Position numbers and translations under genes: made by a program
From: Clostridiales bacterium
GTDB taxonomy: Bacteria > Bacillota_A > Clostridia > Christensenellales > Christensenellaceae
Assembly (NCBI GenBank): GCA_003149735.1
Contig: QANA01000085.1
Span: 12,034-37,929 of the forward strand
Direction of reading: 5' to 3'
DNA: 25,896 nt
Shown: positions 1 through 7,300 of the stretch, piece after piece
Layout: each line of letters starts with the position of its first letter
How positions within the stretch are numbered: position 1 is the stretch's first letter
The notes under the pieces: generated by a model
Database searches by the model: none
What the model saw: only the letters and a program-made list of their open reading frames with translations
What the model was told of the DNA's origin: nothing

Positions 1-248
1 TTTCGTCTGTCTTTGGATTCTTTATCAAATTCACTTCTGAGTTTATGGACCTCTTCTTTAGCTTCCAGGACTGTCTCTTTACGAATCGCTTCTGCTTTCT
101 TCTGAGCATCTTCGATTAGCCTGACAACCGTTTCTTCAGCCCGGCCTATCTTCTTTTCCGCGATGTTTTTCCTGTACAGATAACCAACGCCGCTGCCCAG
201 CCCTAAACAAACAACGCCTGCAAGGATAGCCCATATTGCTGCGTCCAT
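1..248 (-). CDS. rny: Ribonuclease Y, N-terminal part (runs off the window)
   Basis: RNase Y is a membrane-anchored endoribonuclease that starts mRNA turnover in Firmicutes. Only about the first 82 residues are present; the KH and HD domains would lie beyond the left edge. The visible part has the family layout: one N-terminal membrane helix (roughly residues 4-25, ending in YLYRK) followed by a highly charged Glu/Lys/Arg coiled coil (ETVVRLIEDAQKKAEAIRKE and onward). The ATG at 246-248 is preceded by GGAG about 5 nt upstream, within a longer AAGGAGG stretch. The gene has its own sigma-A promoter just downstream of the BaiN-like gene. The assignment rests on the anchor plus coiled-coil pattern, which is characteristic though not unique to this family. 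Confidence 0.85.
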   Translation of the reverse strand, partial: MDAAIWAILAGVVCLGLGSGVGYLYRKNIAEKKIGRAEETVVRLIEDAQKKAEAIRKETVLEAKEEVHKLRSEFDKESKDRR

Positions 249-346
249 CTAAACTCCAGCACCTCCTTTTCATCCATTTCGATGATTGTTATATCCACAC
301 TTCCAAATCTGAAATATCAGTTAATTTGTTAATGCTTTATTATTTC

Positions 347-375
347 ATTTTAATACAATCGTCTTCTATTGTCAA
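347..375 (-). promoter_or_regulatory. Sigma-A promoter of rny
   Basis: On the minus strand a perfect -35 TTGACA (375-370) is separated by 17 nt from a -10 TAAAAT (352-347). The -35 overlaps the stop codon of the upstream flavoprotein gene, so rny is transcribed independently with a leader of about 90 nt. Confidence 0.8.
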
Positions 376-1604
376 TCGAGATTCTCGGCTGCACTTCTTC
401 CCGCCAAATAGCCGGTCGAGAACGCGATCTGCAGATTATAACCGCCAGTATAAGCATCCACATCCAGCATTTCTCCTGCAAAATACAGCCCAGGCACCAA
501 TTTACTTAGCATTTTTGACGCGTTAATTTCCTTTAAAGTTATGCCTCCACGTGTTACAATTGCTTCTTCCAAATCCCGCGTGCCGCAAATCGGAATACAA
601 AAATTTTTAATCACTGAAATCAATTTCTTACGTTCTTCTTTTGTCACAAAATTAACCGGCTTTTTGCCATTAAGCCCGGCAATTTCCAAAATTTCTCCGC
701 ACAGCATTTTGGGAAGCAAACGCTGAAGTGTTATTTTTAATTGATTATTGGGCATTTCCGCAAAGTCCCGCAAAATACGCGTCTCCAACTTTACCTCATC
801 TAAAGCAGGCTTCAAATCTATGCAAATTTTAGTATCTGCAAATGAATAGTCTGAAAGATGAGCACTTGCAGATAATATCAACGGACCAGAAACTCCAAAA
901 TAAGTGAAAAGCATTTCTCCTATGGATTCAAATCGCTTTTTTCCTTTTTCCTGTAATGTGACCCGTACATTTTTAAGAGTAAGCCCCATGAGTTTTCGAC
1001 ATATTTCCGGATATTTTGCAACCAAAGGAATCAGTGAGGGATGCAATTCCTTCATGCTATGCCCTGCCTTCCTGGCCATCTCATATCCTTCTCCATTACT
1101 GCCTGTAACAGGATAGGACATTCCGCCACAGGCAAGAATCACTTTATCAAAAAATATGTTTTTCCCTTCGACTTTTATACCACAAACTCTTCCGTCGCGG
1201 ATCAGAATTTCCTGCACATGACGGCCCAATTGAATCTGTACTTTTTTACTGTGCAGCATATTCTGCAAAGTTTTAATCACATCGCTGGATTTATCCGAAG
1301 CCGGAAATACACGTCCGCCTCGTTCCACCTTGGTCGCTAAACCATGATGATTCAGCAGCCGGATCAAATCATTATTGGAAAATGCATCAAAAGCACTGTA
1401 GAGAAATTTTGCGTTTCCAGGAATATTTGAAAAAAAATCCTCCTGCGGCCTGGCATTTGTAATATTGCATCTGCCCTTTCCGGTAAGAAATAATTTTTTA
1501 CCAAGCTTCTCGTTCTTTTCAAATAGTGTAACCTCCGCAGATGAGGCTGCCGCATAGGCAGCCATCATGCCAGCCGGGCCGCCGCCTACGACAGCAACTC
1601 TCAC
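372..1604 (-). CDS. HI0933/BaiN-like flavoprotein (NAD(P)/FAD-dependent oxidoreductase)
   Basis: This is a 410-residue FAD protein of the HI0933/YhiN family, to which the bile-acid enzyme BaiN also belongs. The sequence shows an N-terminal Rossmann motif (VAVVGGGPAGMMAA), the family signature GKGRCNITN near residue 45, an internal GGMSYPVTGSNGEGY block, and a C-terminal FAD-binding segment (FAGEMLDVDAYTGGYNLQ) close to the end, all in the expected order and at the usual length. The start is GTG at 1604-1602 and overlaps the stop of the upstream RpiR-type regulator in a GTGA arrangement, so the two are translationally coupled. The physiological substrate of most family members is unknown; bile-acid reduction should not be assumed. 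The family call is firm and the function is open. Confidence 0.9.
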   Translation of the reverse strand: MRVAVVGGGPAGMMAAYAAASSAEVTLFEKNEKLGKKLFLTGKGRCNITNARPQEDFFSNIPGNAKFLYSAFDAFSNNDLIRLLNHHGLATKVERGGRVFPASDKSSDVIKTLQNMLHSKKVQIQLGRHVQEILIRDGRVCGIKVEGKNIFFDKVILACGGMSYPVTGSNGEGYEMARKAGHSMKELHPSLIPLVAKYPEICRKLMGLTLKNVRVTLQEKGKKRFESIGEMLFTYFGVSGPLILSASAHLSDYSFADTKICIDLKPALDEVKLETRILRDFAEMPNNQLKITLQRLLPKMLCGEILEIAGLNGKKPVNFVTKEERKKLISVIKNFCIPICGTRDLEEAIVTRGGITLKEINASKMLSKLVPGLYFAGEMLDVDAYTGGYNLQIAFSTGYLAGRSAAENLD

Positions 1605-2491
1605 AATTCTTCTTCCTCTTCTTCTATTGGCGCATAATCATGTACTGCATAAATTTTCTTTTCCCGCCAGATATTTTCCATGATGCTGTAGTTCTCCACC
1701 AGAGTATCTTTTTTGCGCAAACCGGCTAATATAATAATCAGGTTGATAATGCTGAGGGGAGCAACAAAGGAATCCACAAAAGAATTAATATTGTTTTTCG
1801 TCAAAATGCAATGATCCGAAAGATTATAGAGCGGAGAAAGAACATTATCCGTCAGCGTAATAATCGTTGCCTTTCGTTCTTTTGCAAACCGCACTCCTTC
1901 CACAGTTTGCGAAGAATATCTTGGAAATGCCATGCCAATGACTACATCTCCTTCTCCTACATGCACCAACTGGGAATAGATATCGGTTGTGCCAATTGTA
2001 ACCTGATGCACATTATCAAAAATATATCCCAAATAGTATACAATAAACTGCACCAAAGGTGCACAGCTGCGAAATCCGATCACAAAGATCTTTTTTGCAT
2101 GCACCAATGCATCTACCACTTTATTAACGACTTCAACGTCCAGCATATCTACAGTATGCTTAAGGTTCTTTGTTTCCATTTTATAAACGGCGCGCACCAA
2201 TTCTTCTGTAGATAATCCTTCCAACAGATTGAGTTTTTGGACATTGGTCAGTTTATTTTTAATAATTTCCTGCAAATGCTTTTGCAGCTTTGGATAGCCT
2301 TTATAGCCTAATGCATATGCAAAGCGAACTACCGTTGACTCACTGACGCCTACCGTTTCTCCAAGTACACCCGCAGTCATGAAAGCAGCCTTGTCATAAT
2401 TTTCCAGAATATACGTTGCAATTGCCTTTTGCCCTTTGCTGTAAGAGGAAAATTCCTCCCGAATACGTTCCAACAAATCGGATTTTTCCAT
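1601..2491 (-). CDS. MurR/RpiR-family transcriptional regulator (HTH + SIS)
   Basis: This is a 296-residue regulator with an N-terminal HTH_6 domain (approximately residues 1-75, including VGVSESTVVRFAYALGYKGY) and a C-terminal SIS sugar-phosphate-binding domain (around residues 115-245, with KIFVIGFRS and a second GMAFPRYSSQT loop). Such proteins usually sense phosphosugars. The ATG at 2489-2491 is chosen because AAAGGA lies about 8 nt upstream; the frame stays open to 2575 but that extension would run into the promoter and terminator. The protein ends in a run of six glutamates encoded by a GAA/GAG-rich stretch. It is coupled to the flavoprotein gene by a 4-nt overlap. No sugar gene lies beside it, so its ligand and targets cannot be guessed from here. 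Confidence 0.88.
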   Translation of the reverse strand: MEKSDLLERIREEFSSYSKGQKAIATYILENYDKAAFMTAGVLGETVGVSESTVVRFAYALGYKGYPKLQKHLQEIIKNKLTNVQKLNLLEGLSTEELVRAVYKMETKNLKHTVDMLDVEVVNKVVDALVHAKKIFVIGFRSCAPLVQFIVYYLGYIFDNVHQVTIGTTDIYSQLVHVGEGDVVIGMAFPRYSSQTVEGVRFAKERKATIITLTDNVLSPLYNLSDHCILTKNNINSFVDSFVAPLSIINLIIILAGLRKKDTLVENYSIMENIWREKKIYAVHDYAPIEEEEEEL

Positions 2492-2528
2492 ATCGTCGAT
2501 TCCTTTTTCCATATACATAATTAGATTC

Positions 2529-2566
2529 AAAAAAATAATGAAGCAGAGAAGACTCTCCGCTTCATT
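2529..2566 (-). terminator. Intrinsic terminator after surE
   Basis: The minus strand carries a stem whose base is AATGAAGC/GCTTCATT, extended by GGAGAG pairing with TTCTCT (one G-U pair next to the base and one at the loop). It is followed by A and seven T residues. It lies about 28 nt beyond the surE stop and would end the carboxyltransferase-surE transcript. Confidence 0.85.
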
Positions 2567-2572
2567 ATAACA
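2564..2572 (-). promoter_or_regulatory. Extended -10 promoter for the rpiR-like/baiN-like pair
   Basis: TGTTATAAT on the minus strand is a perfect TGn-TATAAT extended -10 element. No good -35 lies 17 nt upstream. It is placed about 70 nt before the chosen rpiR start. The -10 hexamer overlaps the first bases of the terminator stem of the preceding unit. Confidence 0.5.
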
Positions 2573-2594
2573 CATTTTTTACAAAGAAACTATG

Positions 2595-3371
2595 TCAGAT
2601 TTGCATCTCATTAAGAAACATCAATCCTTCCAGAGCACTTTCATCTGTAAATTCCGAAACCAAAGGTGTAATAGAGATATTATCCTGACGAATTTCATAG
2701 GAGTCATCGCCCGGGCCATCTTCCGCCTGATAATCGCTCTTAACACGATAGGAAACAACGCCATCGTCAATTTCTTCCACTACATTATAACCTCCAAACC
2801 AATTGGTCTTGCTCATGCGCGTCACAACCACCTTTTTGGGAGTTACTTCGTTCAGGTTGGGGAAATTGACATTGAGAATGGTGCGAATAGGGAATTTGAA
2901 TTGATCCGCCATCTCCGCTAATCTACGGGCAAACTGTGCAGCATATACGAAACCTTCCGGTTCATTGGTGAAGCAGACATGGCTAAATGCCAAAGCACGA
3001 ATTCCGTGCAACGTTGCCTGTGTTGCTGCATTAGTCGTTCCCGACCAAAGAATATTTACCCCCATATTAGGCCCTCTGTTAATACCGGAAAGTACAATAT
3101 CGGGCAGGTTATCCTTCATGATCACTTTCAAGGCAATACGGGTGCAGTCGGCAGGGCTTCCATCCACATGCCATGCCGGAACATCCTCATAACCGGGAAT
3201 AGTTGTTTTGGTAACTACAATCGGAGTTCTAAAATTAAGCGCATGTGAATTGCCACTGCATTCATGCTTAGGCGCCACAACTGTAATATCATGCTTTCCA
3301 TACAGTTCCTTTACCATTGCAATTAGACCAACGCCTTCAATTCCATCGTCGTTTACAAGAAGTATTCTCAT
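2595..3371 (-). CDS. surE: 5'/3'-nucleotidase SurE
   Basis: SurE is a metal-dependent phosphatase that removes phosphate from nucleoside 5'- and 3'-monophosphates and can act on short polyphosphate. The 258-residue protein has the full signature: the acidic pair D8-D9 in LLVNDDGIEG, the metal-binding S39 in ECSGNSHAL, HVDGSPADC near residue 70, and N98 in SGINRGPNMG. Length matches the family. A strong AGGAGG lies 6-7 nt before the ATG. It is the last gene of the carboxyltransferase unit, 43 nt after the 5S-like subunit. The gap is purine-rich and has no terminator, so read-through is likely. A functional link to carboxyl transfer is not obvious. Confidence 0.95.
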   Translation of the reverse strand: MRILLVNDDGIEGVGLIAMVKELYGKHDITVVAPKHECSGNSHALNFRTPIVVTKTTIPGYEDVPAWHVDGSPADCTRIALKVIMKDNLPDIVLSGINRGPNMGVNILWSGTTNAATQATLHGIRALAFSHVCFTNEPEGFVYAAQFARRLAEMADQFKFPIRTILNVNFPNLNEVTPKKVVVTRMSKTNWFGGYNVVEEIDDGVVSYRVKSDYQAEDGPGDDSYEIRQDNISITPLVSEFTDESALEGLMFLNEMQI

Positions 3372-3414
3372 TATTTCCTCCTATTTTCTCTCTTTTTTCT
3401 CTCTTTGCTCTTTA

Positions 3415-4812
3415 TTACACTGGATGGATACGGTGTTCGCCATCCAACTTAGCCGGATCAACTTGATACAATGCCGCCCTGCGATATTCGAAATATTTCG
3501 GTGCAACCTGTGGGAACATTGCGTAAGAAAGAATATCTTCTTCCTGCTCGATCACATCCTTCAATTGCTCATGATACTGTTCCAATTCAGGTGCAATATC
3601 GTCTGCTGGCCGATGCGTAATTACCGCATCGTCACCGATGCATTTTTTACGCACATCCTCATCCACCGGACCCGGCAATCTGCCGTATTCACCACGCAGC
3701 AACCCTTTGGATTCCTTGGAAACCATCTTGTAACGTTCTCCACACAAAACATTCATAACTGCCTGTGTTCCTACAATCTGGCTTGTGGGAGTTACCAATG
3801 GCGGATATCCAAATTCCTTGCGGACACGCGGAACCTCCTCCAGTACTTCCACCAATTTATCTTCTGCATTGGCATTTTTCAACTGACTGATCAGATTGGA
3901 AAGCATACCACCCGGCACCTGATACAGCAGAGTATTGACATCCACGCCCAAAACCTTGGTCGAAATTAATCCATCTTCACGCATCCGTTCTACCGACGGG
4001 CGAATCAAATTTGCCGCTTTCGTCAGTTCTTCCAGCTTCATGCCTGTATCGTACTCTGTCCCCATCAAAGTCGCCACCAATGCTTCAGTACAAGGCTGCG
4101 ACGTACCATTGGCCAAAGGAGAAAGCGCGCAATCCACAATATCTGCGCCTGCTTCTATCGCCTTCAGGTAAACCATATCACCGGTTCCCGTGGTATTATG
4201 CGTATGTACATGTACAGGGACTGTTACTTTTTCCTTGATCATTTTCACTAACTTATAGGCATCATAAGGCAACAACAGATTAGCCATATCCTTAATGCAA
4301 ATGGAATCTGCGCCCATATTCTGCATTTCCAATGCCAAGTCAGCAAAGTATTCCATGCTATGCACCGGGCTTACCGTATAGCTGATTGCAGCCTCTGCCC
4401 AGCCGCCATATTTTTTTGTGGCCTCCATTGCGGTTTTGATATTTCTCGTATCATTCAGCGCGTCAAAAATACGAATGACATCAATTCCGTTTTCAATTGC
4501 TTTTTTTACAAAAAAATCCACCACATCATCTGCATAATGCTTGTATCCGAGCAGGTTCTGTCCGCGCAGCAGCATCTGCAATTTTGTGTTCGGCATTGCT
4601 TTTTTCAATTTACGCAATCTTTCCCATGGATCTTCATGCAAAAAACGCATGCAAGTATCAAACGTTGCTCCACCCCAACACTCCAGCGACCAATATCCGG
4701 CCTTATCCAGTACTGCCGCTGCTTCCAGCATCTCCTCTGTGCGCATGCGGGTCGCCGCCTGGGATTGATGGGCGTCTCTCAAAATCGTATCAGTGATACA
4801 AACCTTACCCAT
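3415..4812 (-). CDS. Carboxyltransferase subunit of the OadA / PycB / transcarboxylase 5S type
   Basis: This cytosolic TIM-barrel enzyme transfers a carboxyl group between biotin and pyruvate/oxaloacetate. The 465-residue protein starts with the family block ITDTILRDAHQS (metal-binding Asp). It contains LECWGGATFDTC, LLRGQNLLGY, the carboxylated-lysine motif CIKDMANLL near residue 180, and the metal-binding HVHTHNTTG near residue 205. It then has the conserved PGGMLSNL region and the C-terminal carboxylase domain. It ends without a biotinyl domain, because biotin is carried by the separate protein encoded just upstream. GGGGAGG precedes the ATG. The alternatives are oxaloacetate decarboxylase alpha chain, pyruvate carboxylase subunit B, or the 5S subunit of methylmalonyl-CoA:pyruvate transcarboxylase. 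With a 12S-like partner and no OadB nearby, the transcarboxylase reading deserves equal weight. Confidence 0.93.
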   Translation of the reverse strand: MGKVCITDTILRDAHQSQAATRMRTEEMLEAAAVLDKAGYWSLECWGGATFDTCMRFLHEDPWERLRKLKKAMPNTKLQMLLRGQNLLGYKHYADDVVDFFVKKAIENGIDVIRIFDALNDTRNIKTAMEATKKYGGWAEAAISYTVSPVHSMEYFADLALEMQNMGADSICIKDMANLLLPYDAYKLVKMIKEKVTVPVHVHTHNTTGTGDMVYLKAIEAGADIVDCALSPLANGTSQPCTEALVATLMGTEYDTGMKLEELTKAANLIRPSVERMREDGLISTKVLGVDVNTLLYQVPGGMLSNLISQLKNANAEDKLVEVLEEVPRVRKEFGYPPLVTPTSQIVGTQAVMNVLCGERYKMVSKESKGLLRGEYGRLPGPVDEDVRKKCIGDDAVITHRPADDIAPELEQYHEQLKDVIEQEEDILSYAMFPQVAPKYFEYRRAALYQVDPAKLDGEHRIHPV

Positions 4813-4839
4813 AAATCAAACCTCCCCTGTCTCAACCGC

Positions 4840-5250
4840 TCAGCCGATTACACCCAGAATATCGCCTGCGTTGACCAGAGTTCCTTTAGAAGTGTTAATC
4901 GACGCAACGGTACCCGTGCAAGGAGCCAGCAATTCATTTTCCAACTTCATAGCTTCCAGTACAAACAATACATCGCCTTCATTTACATGGTCGCCAACAT
5001 TCACCTTGATTTCCAAAATTGTACCAGGCATAGGTGCTACCACTTTTTCTCCCGCCGCTACTGCCACAGACGCTGCCGGTGCAGGTGCGGGTGCCGCTTC
5101 TTCAACAGGAGCTGCCGCAGGCACAGGTGCCGCAGCAAGAGCTGCTGCTACAGGCGTGGGCGCCGCTACAGATACGTTTGCATCTGCAGCAACTTCTTCT
5201 ACTGCAACATCATAGGATTTTCCATTTACATTTATAATAAATCTACGCAT
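4840..5250 (-). CDS. Biotin carboxyl carrier protein of the carboxyltransferase complex
   Basis: This 136-residue biotin carrier ferries the carboxyl group between the two transferase subunits. It has an N-terminal segment of about 20 residues typical of GcdC/MmdC-type carriers (RRFIINVNGKSYDV). A long Ala/Pro-rich flexible linker follows (residues 28-66), then a biotinyl domain with K102 in EAMKLENE as the biotinylation site. The residue after the biotinyl lysine is Leu where most carriers have Met (MKM). GGAGG precedes the ATG by about 7 nt. It lies 18 nt after the OadG-like gene and 27 nt before the 5S-like gene, within one operon. Confidence 0.93.
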   Translation of the reverse strand: MRRFIINVNGKSYDVAVEEVAADANVSVAAPTPVAAALAAAPVPAAAPVEEAAPAPAPAASVAVAAGEKVVAPMPGTILEIKVNVGDHVNEGDVLFVLEAMKLENELLAPCTGTVASINTSKGTLVNAGDILGVIG

Positions 5251-5268
5251 ATTTACCTCCGACTCCTC

Positions 5269-5625
5269 TTAGATATATCGATTAAGTTGTTCTGCTCTGC
5301 CTGCACGCGACCATGCAGATCTGCCGGCATATTCCCTTTTTCTAATTTCCTGACAAGATGCCACTTTAATTTCTTTGACATCTTTTCCCATTGCAGCTGC
5401 TACTGCAGCTGTGATTACCGCAATTAGCTCGCCTTCCTCCGGATCCTGTGCGGCCTTTCCCTTTGCTTCTGTCACCGCAGGCGTTGCTGCCTGTTCAACG
5501 TTTTCCTTAACAGGCATTCGTCTGGCCAGTTTTGTCAGAATTACAATACACAGCAAAAGAATCAGTACTTCCGCAGCTAACAGAATCGCCTGTGCCGCTG
5601 AAAATTCAATTCCAAACAAAGTCAT
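5269..5625 (-). CDS. OadG-like small membrane subunit of a decarboxylase/transcarboxylase complex
   Basis: This is a small protein of about 118 residues with one membrane helix (approximately residues 10-32, AILLAAEVLILLLCIVILTK). A basic stretch, a Glu/Ala/Pro-rich linker, and a short C-terminal basic tail (RKREYAGRSAWSRAGR) follow. This is the layout of OadG/MmdD-type gamma or delta subunits, which assemble Na+-pumping decarboxylases. The ATG at 5623-5625 is preferred because AAGGAGG ends 6 nt before it; the in-frame ATG at 5629-5631 directly abuts that site. The central part matches the loosely conserved HGxPAVxEAKG-like OadG segment (TPAVTEAKGKAAQDPEEGEL). It sits between the 12S-like and biotin carrier genes. 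Its expected membrane partner OadB is not in the window. Confidence 0.8.
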   Translation of the reverse strand: MTLFGIEFSAAQAILLAAEVLILLLCIVILTKLARRMPVKENVEQAATPAVTEAKGKAAQDPEEGELIAVITAAVAAAMGKDVKEIKVASCQEIRKREYAGRSAWSRAGRAEQLNRYI

Positions 5626-5636
5626 ATGCATCCTCC

Positions 5637-7049
5637 TTATAACGGCATGATGCCATGTTTTTTACTGAGTCTGCTTTCTCTCTTGTTGGTAGTCATCAGC
5701 AGCGACTGAATCAATACCGGGCGGATCTGCGATGCTTCAATAATGTCATCGACAATACCCTGTTTTGCCGCACTTTCTGCGCTCAAAAAGTCTGCTGCAT
5801 ACTGCTTCGCGTGAGCTTTTGTGCCGTCATACATCACAATACTGCCTGCTTCTGCGTCCATGCAACCGATTTGTGCTCCCGTTAACGCATATGCCAAATC
5901 TACTCCATTGCCTTTATTGGACATCGTGCTATAGCCCTCTCCGATCGCCTTCCCTGTAATTACGCTGATCATCGGGCATCCTGCTTCGCCATATGCATAA
6001 GCTAACTTAGCCAAAGCACGTATATTTCCATGGCATTTGCTCACTTCTACCCCTTCATTATCAACAAAAGAAAGAACCGGCATATCATAAGCATCCAGAA
6101 TCCGTATAAATCTGGCCGCTTTTTCACAGGCCTCTTTTGTTAAAAATTTGCCTCCTGCATTTGCTACCACACCTGCGATCATGCCTCCGAACGAAGCAAA
6201 CCCTGTAACAATTTCTGCACCGTATCCCTTCTGTACTTCAAAAAGTACGCCGCCATCCGCAGCCTGAGCCACGTAAGCAGGCAAATTGCGTGGGTCTTCT
6301 TCCACAGTTCGATCCGCAGAATCCTCATTATTCAAATAAGGTGTATCTTCCAGATTATTGGAAGGCAGGCAAAGCAGCAGTCTCTTAAGCGTTGCATAAG
6401 CTTCCTGCTCATCCTCGCAAAGGAACTGCGCATTACCACAGGCATACTGTGCTGCCGCACCGTTGAGCACTTCCTCTTCCGGCTCCAACCCCAATGTTGC
6501 CGCCGTTACAGTGGCACCTTTTAACCCCATATCCGTTACTTTTCGAATCGCCAATGTAAAATCCGAAAGCGGAGCAAAAAAAGCTGCCGAACCCAACATA
6601 TCTCCTGCTGCGACAGATATCGTCGGTACAACGCCGGACAATTCTGCCATCTTTTTCATGACCAGCGTATATGCATGAATTGCACCTGCACCCTCCTGGA
6701 CTCTCGCTCCATCCGAGTCCCAGAGGAATACCATCGGATAGCCGGATTTTGCCGCCATATCCATTGTTTTTACGATTTTTCCGGCCTGAGCCATGCCAAA
6801 TGCACCACCCAGCGCTTCGTGATCCTGAGCTGCAATACATACTGCCTGACCTTCAATCGTACCCCATCCGGTTACAACACCTTCTCCCTGCACACATATA
6901 TCCGCATATCCGAGCACCGCATTGGATTTTTGTAGATATTTATCCAGCTCCACAAAAGAGCCATCATCCATCAATTCCGCGATCCGTGCTCTGGCCGTCA
7001 ACCGATCAGGCCGGTTTTGCTGCAGAGTGCCGCGAGTAAGTTCACCCAT
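5637..7049 (-). CDS. Carboxyltransferase subunit, MmdA / transcarboxylase 12S type
   Basis: This acyl-CoA carboxyltransferase of the crotonase superfamily moves carboxyl groups between an acyl-CoA and biotin. The 470-residue protein shows the two homologous halves of the family. The N-terminal half has RLTARARIAELMDDGSF, DHEALGGAFGMAQAGKI, FLWDSDGARVQEGAGAI and SAAFFAPLSDF. The C-terminal half has GYGAEIVTGFASFGGMIAGV, LSFVDNEGVEV, GKAIGEGYSTMSNKGNG and the closing GIVDDII. The ATG at 7047-7049 follows a strong AAGGAGGG about 8-9 nt upstream; an upstream in-frame extension to 7136 lacks family similarity. It is the first gene of the operon. The likely acyl substrate is methylmalonyl-CoA, with malonyl- or glutaconyl-CoA as alternatives that sequence alone does not exclude. 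Confidence 0.92.
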   Translation of the reverse strand: MGELTRGTLQQNRPDRLTARARIAELMDDGSFVELDKYLQKSNAVLGYADICVQGEGVVTGWGTIEGQAVCIAAQDHEALGGAFGMAQAGKIVKTMDMAAKSGYPMVFLWDSDGARVQEGAGAIHAYTLVMKKMAELSGVVPTISVAAGDMLGSAAFFAPLSDFTLAIRKVTDMGLKGATVTAATLGLEPEEEVLNGAAAQYACGNAQFLCEDEQEAYATLKRLLLCLPSNNLEDTPYLNNEDSADRTVEEDPRNLPAYVAQAADGGVLFEVQKGYGAEIVTGFASFGGMIAGVVANAGGKFLTKEACEKAARFIRILDAYDMPVLSFVDNEGVEVSKCHGNIRALAKLAYAYGEAGCPMISVITGKAIGEGYSTMSNKGNGVDLAYALTGAQIGCMDAEAGSIVMYDGTKAHAKQYAADFLSAESAAKQGIVDDIIEASQIRPVLIQSLLMTTNKRESRLSKKHGIMPL

Positions 7050-7086
7050 CTGTGAATACCCTCCTTCACACTTTCTGTTTCCCTGT

Positions 7087-7122
7087 AAAAAGGAACTCCG
7101 GTTCCATCCAGCATTCCTTTTT
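7087..7122 (-). promoter_or_regulatory. Possible attenuator-like hairpins in the carboxyltransferase leader
   Basis: On the minus strand GGAAC (7105-7101) can pair with GTTCC (7096-7092), and five T residues follow, which makes a small terminator-like hairpin. The same GTTCC bases can instead join a 9-bp stem of AAAAAGGAA (7122-7114) with TTCCTTTTT (7095-7087). The two pairings exclude each other, as in an attenuator. The short stem is weak, so this is tentative. Confidence 0.3.
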
Positions 7123-7139
7123 TCTTTCTTTTGCATTAC

Positions 7140-7148
7140 ATTATAACA
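7140..7148 (-). promoter_or_regulatory. Extended -10 promoter of the carboxyltransferase operon
   Basis: TGTTATAAT on the minus strand is an extended -10 element about 90 nt before the MmdA-like start. The -35 region is poor. The resulting leader of roughly 80 nt contains alternative hairpins (7087-7122). Confidence 0.45.
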
Positions 7149-7241
7149 TAACTGTTTTTAAAATGCTATGCCTCTCTTATTGTACTTCCTCATATTTATA
7201 CATTCATTCCCTGTCAGATTGTTATTTTTCTTTTGGTTGTA

Positions 7242-7294
7242 AGAAAAAAAGCAAAAAGGCGCCTGCCGCCGTTTATTGCCGCAGATGCCTTTTC
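7242..7294 (-). terminator. Intrinsic terminator after rluB
   Basis: Just after the rluB stop the minus strand has an imperfect stem with base AAAAGGC/GCCTTTT and an inner CTGC/GCAG pairing. It ends in a T-rich run that includes seven T residues (7250-7244). It closes the large protease-scp-sporulation-rluB unit. Confidence 0.75.
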
Positions 7295-7300
7295 CACGAT

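Noticed and set aside
3208..3969. Plus-strand open frame of 253 codons opposite surE and the 5S-like gene
   Set aside because: It crosses two well-supported minus-strand genes and their gap, with no SD and no recognisable domain.
5034..5237. Low-complexity open frames around the Ala/Pro linker of the biotin carrier
   Set aside because: They are frame shadows of the GC-rich repetitive linker codons.
4360..5427. Long plus-strand open frame (355 codons) opposite the 5S-like and biotin carrier genes
   Set aside because: It is the antisense of two genes with clear family motifs, lacks a ribosome binding site, and its product is Cys/Arg/Ser-rich low complexity.
7050..7136. N-terminal extension of the MmdA-like protein
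   Set aside because: The extension has no family similarity, covers the leader and ribosome binding site, and the ATG at 7049 has a strong SD.
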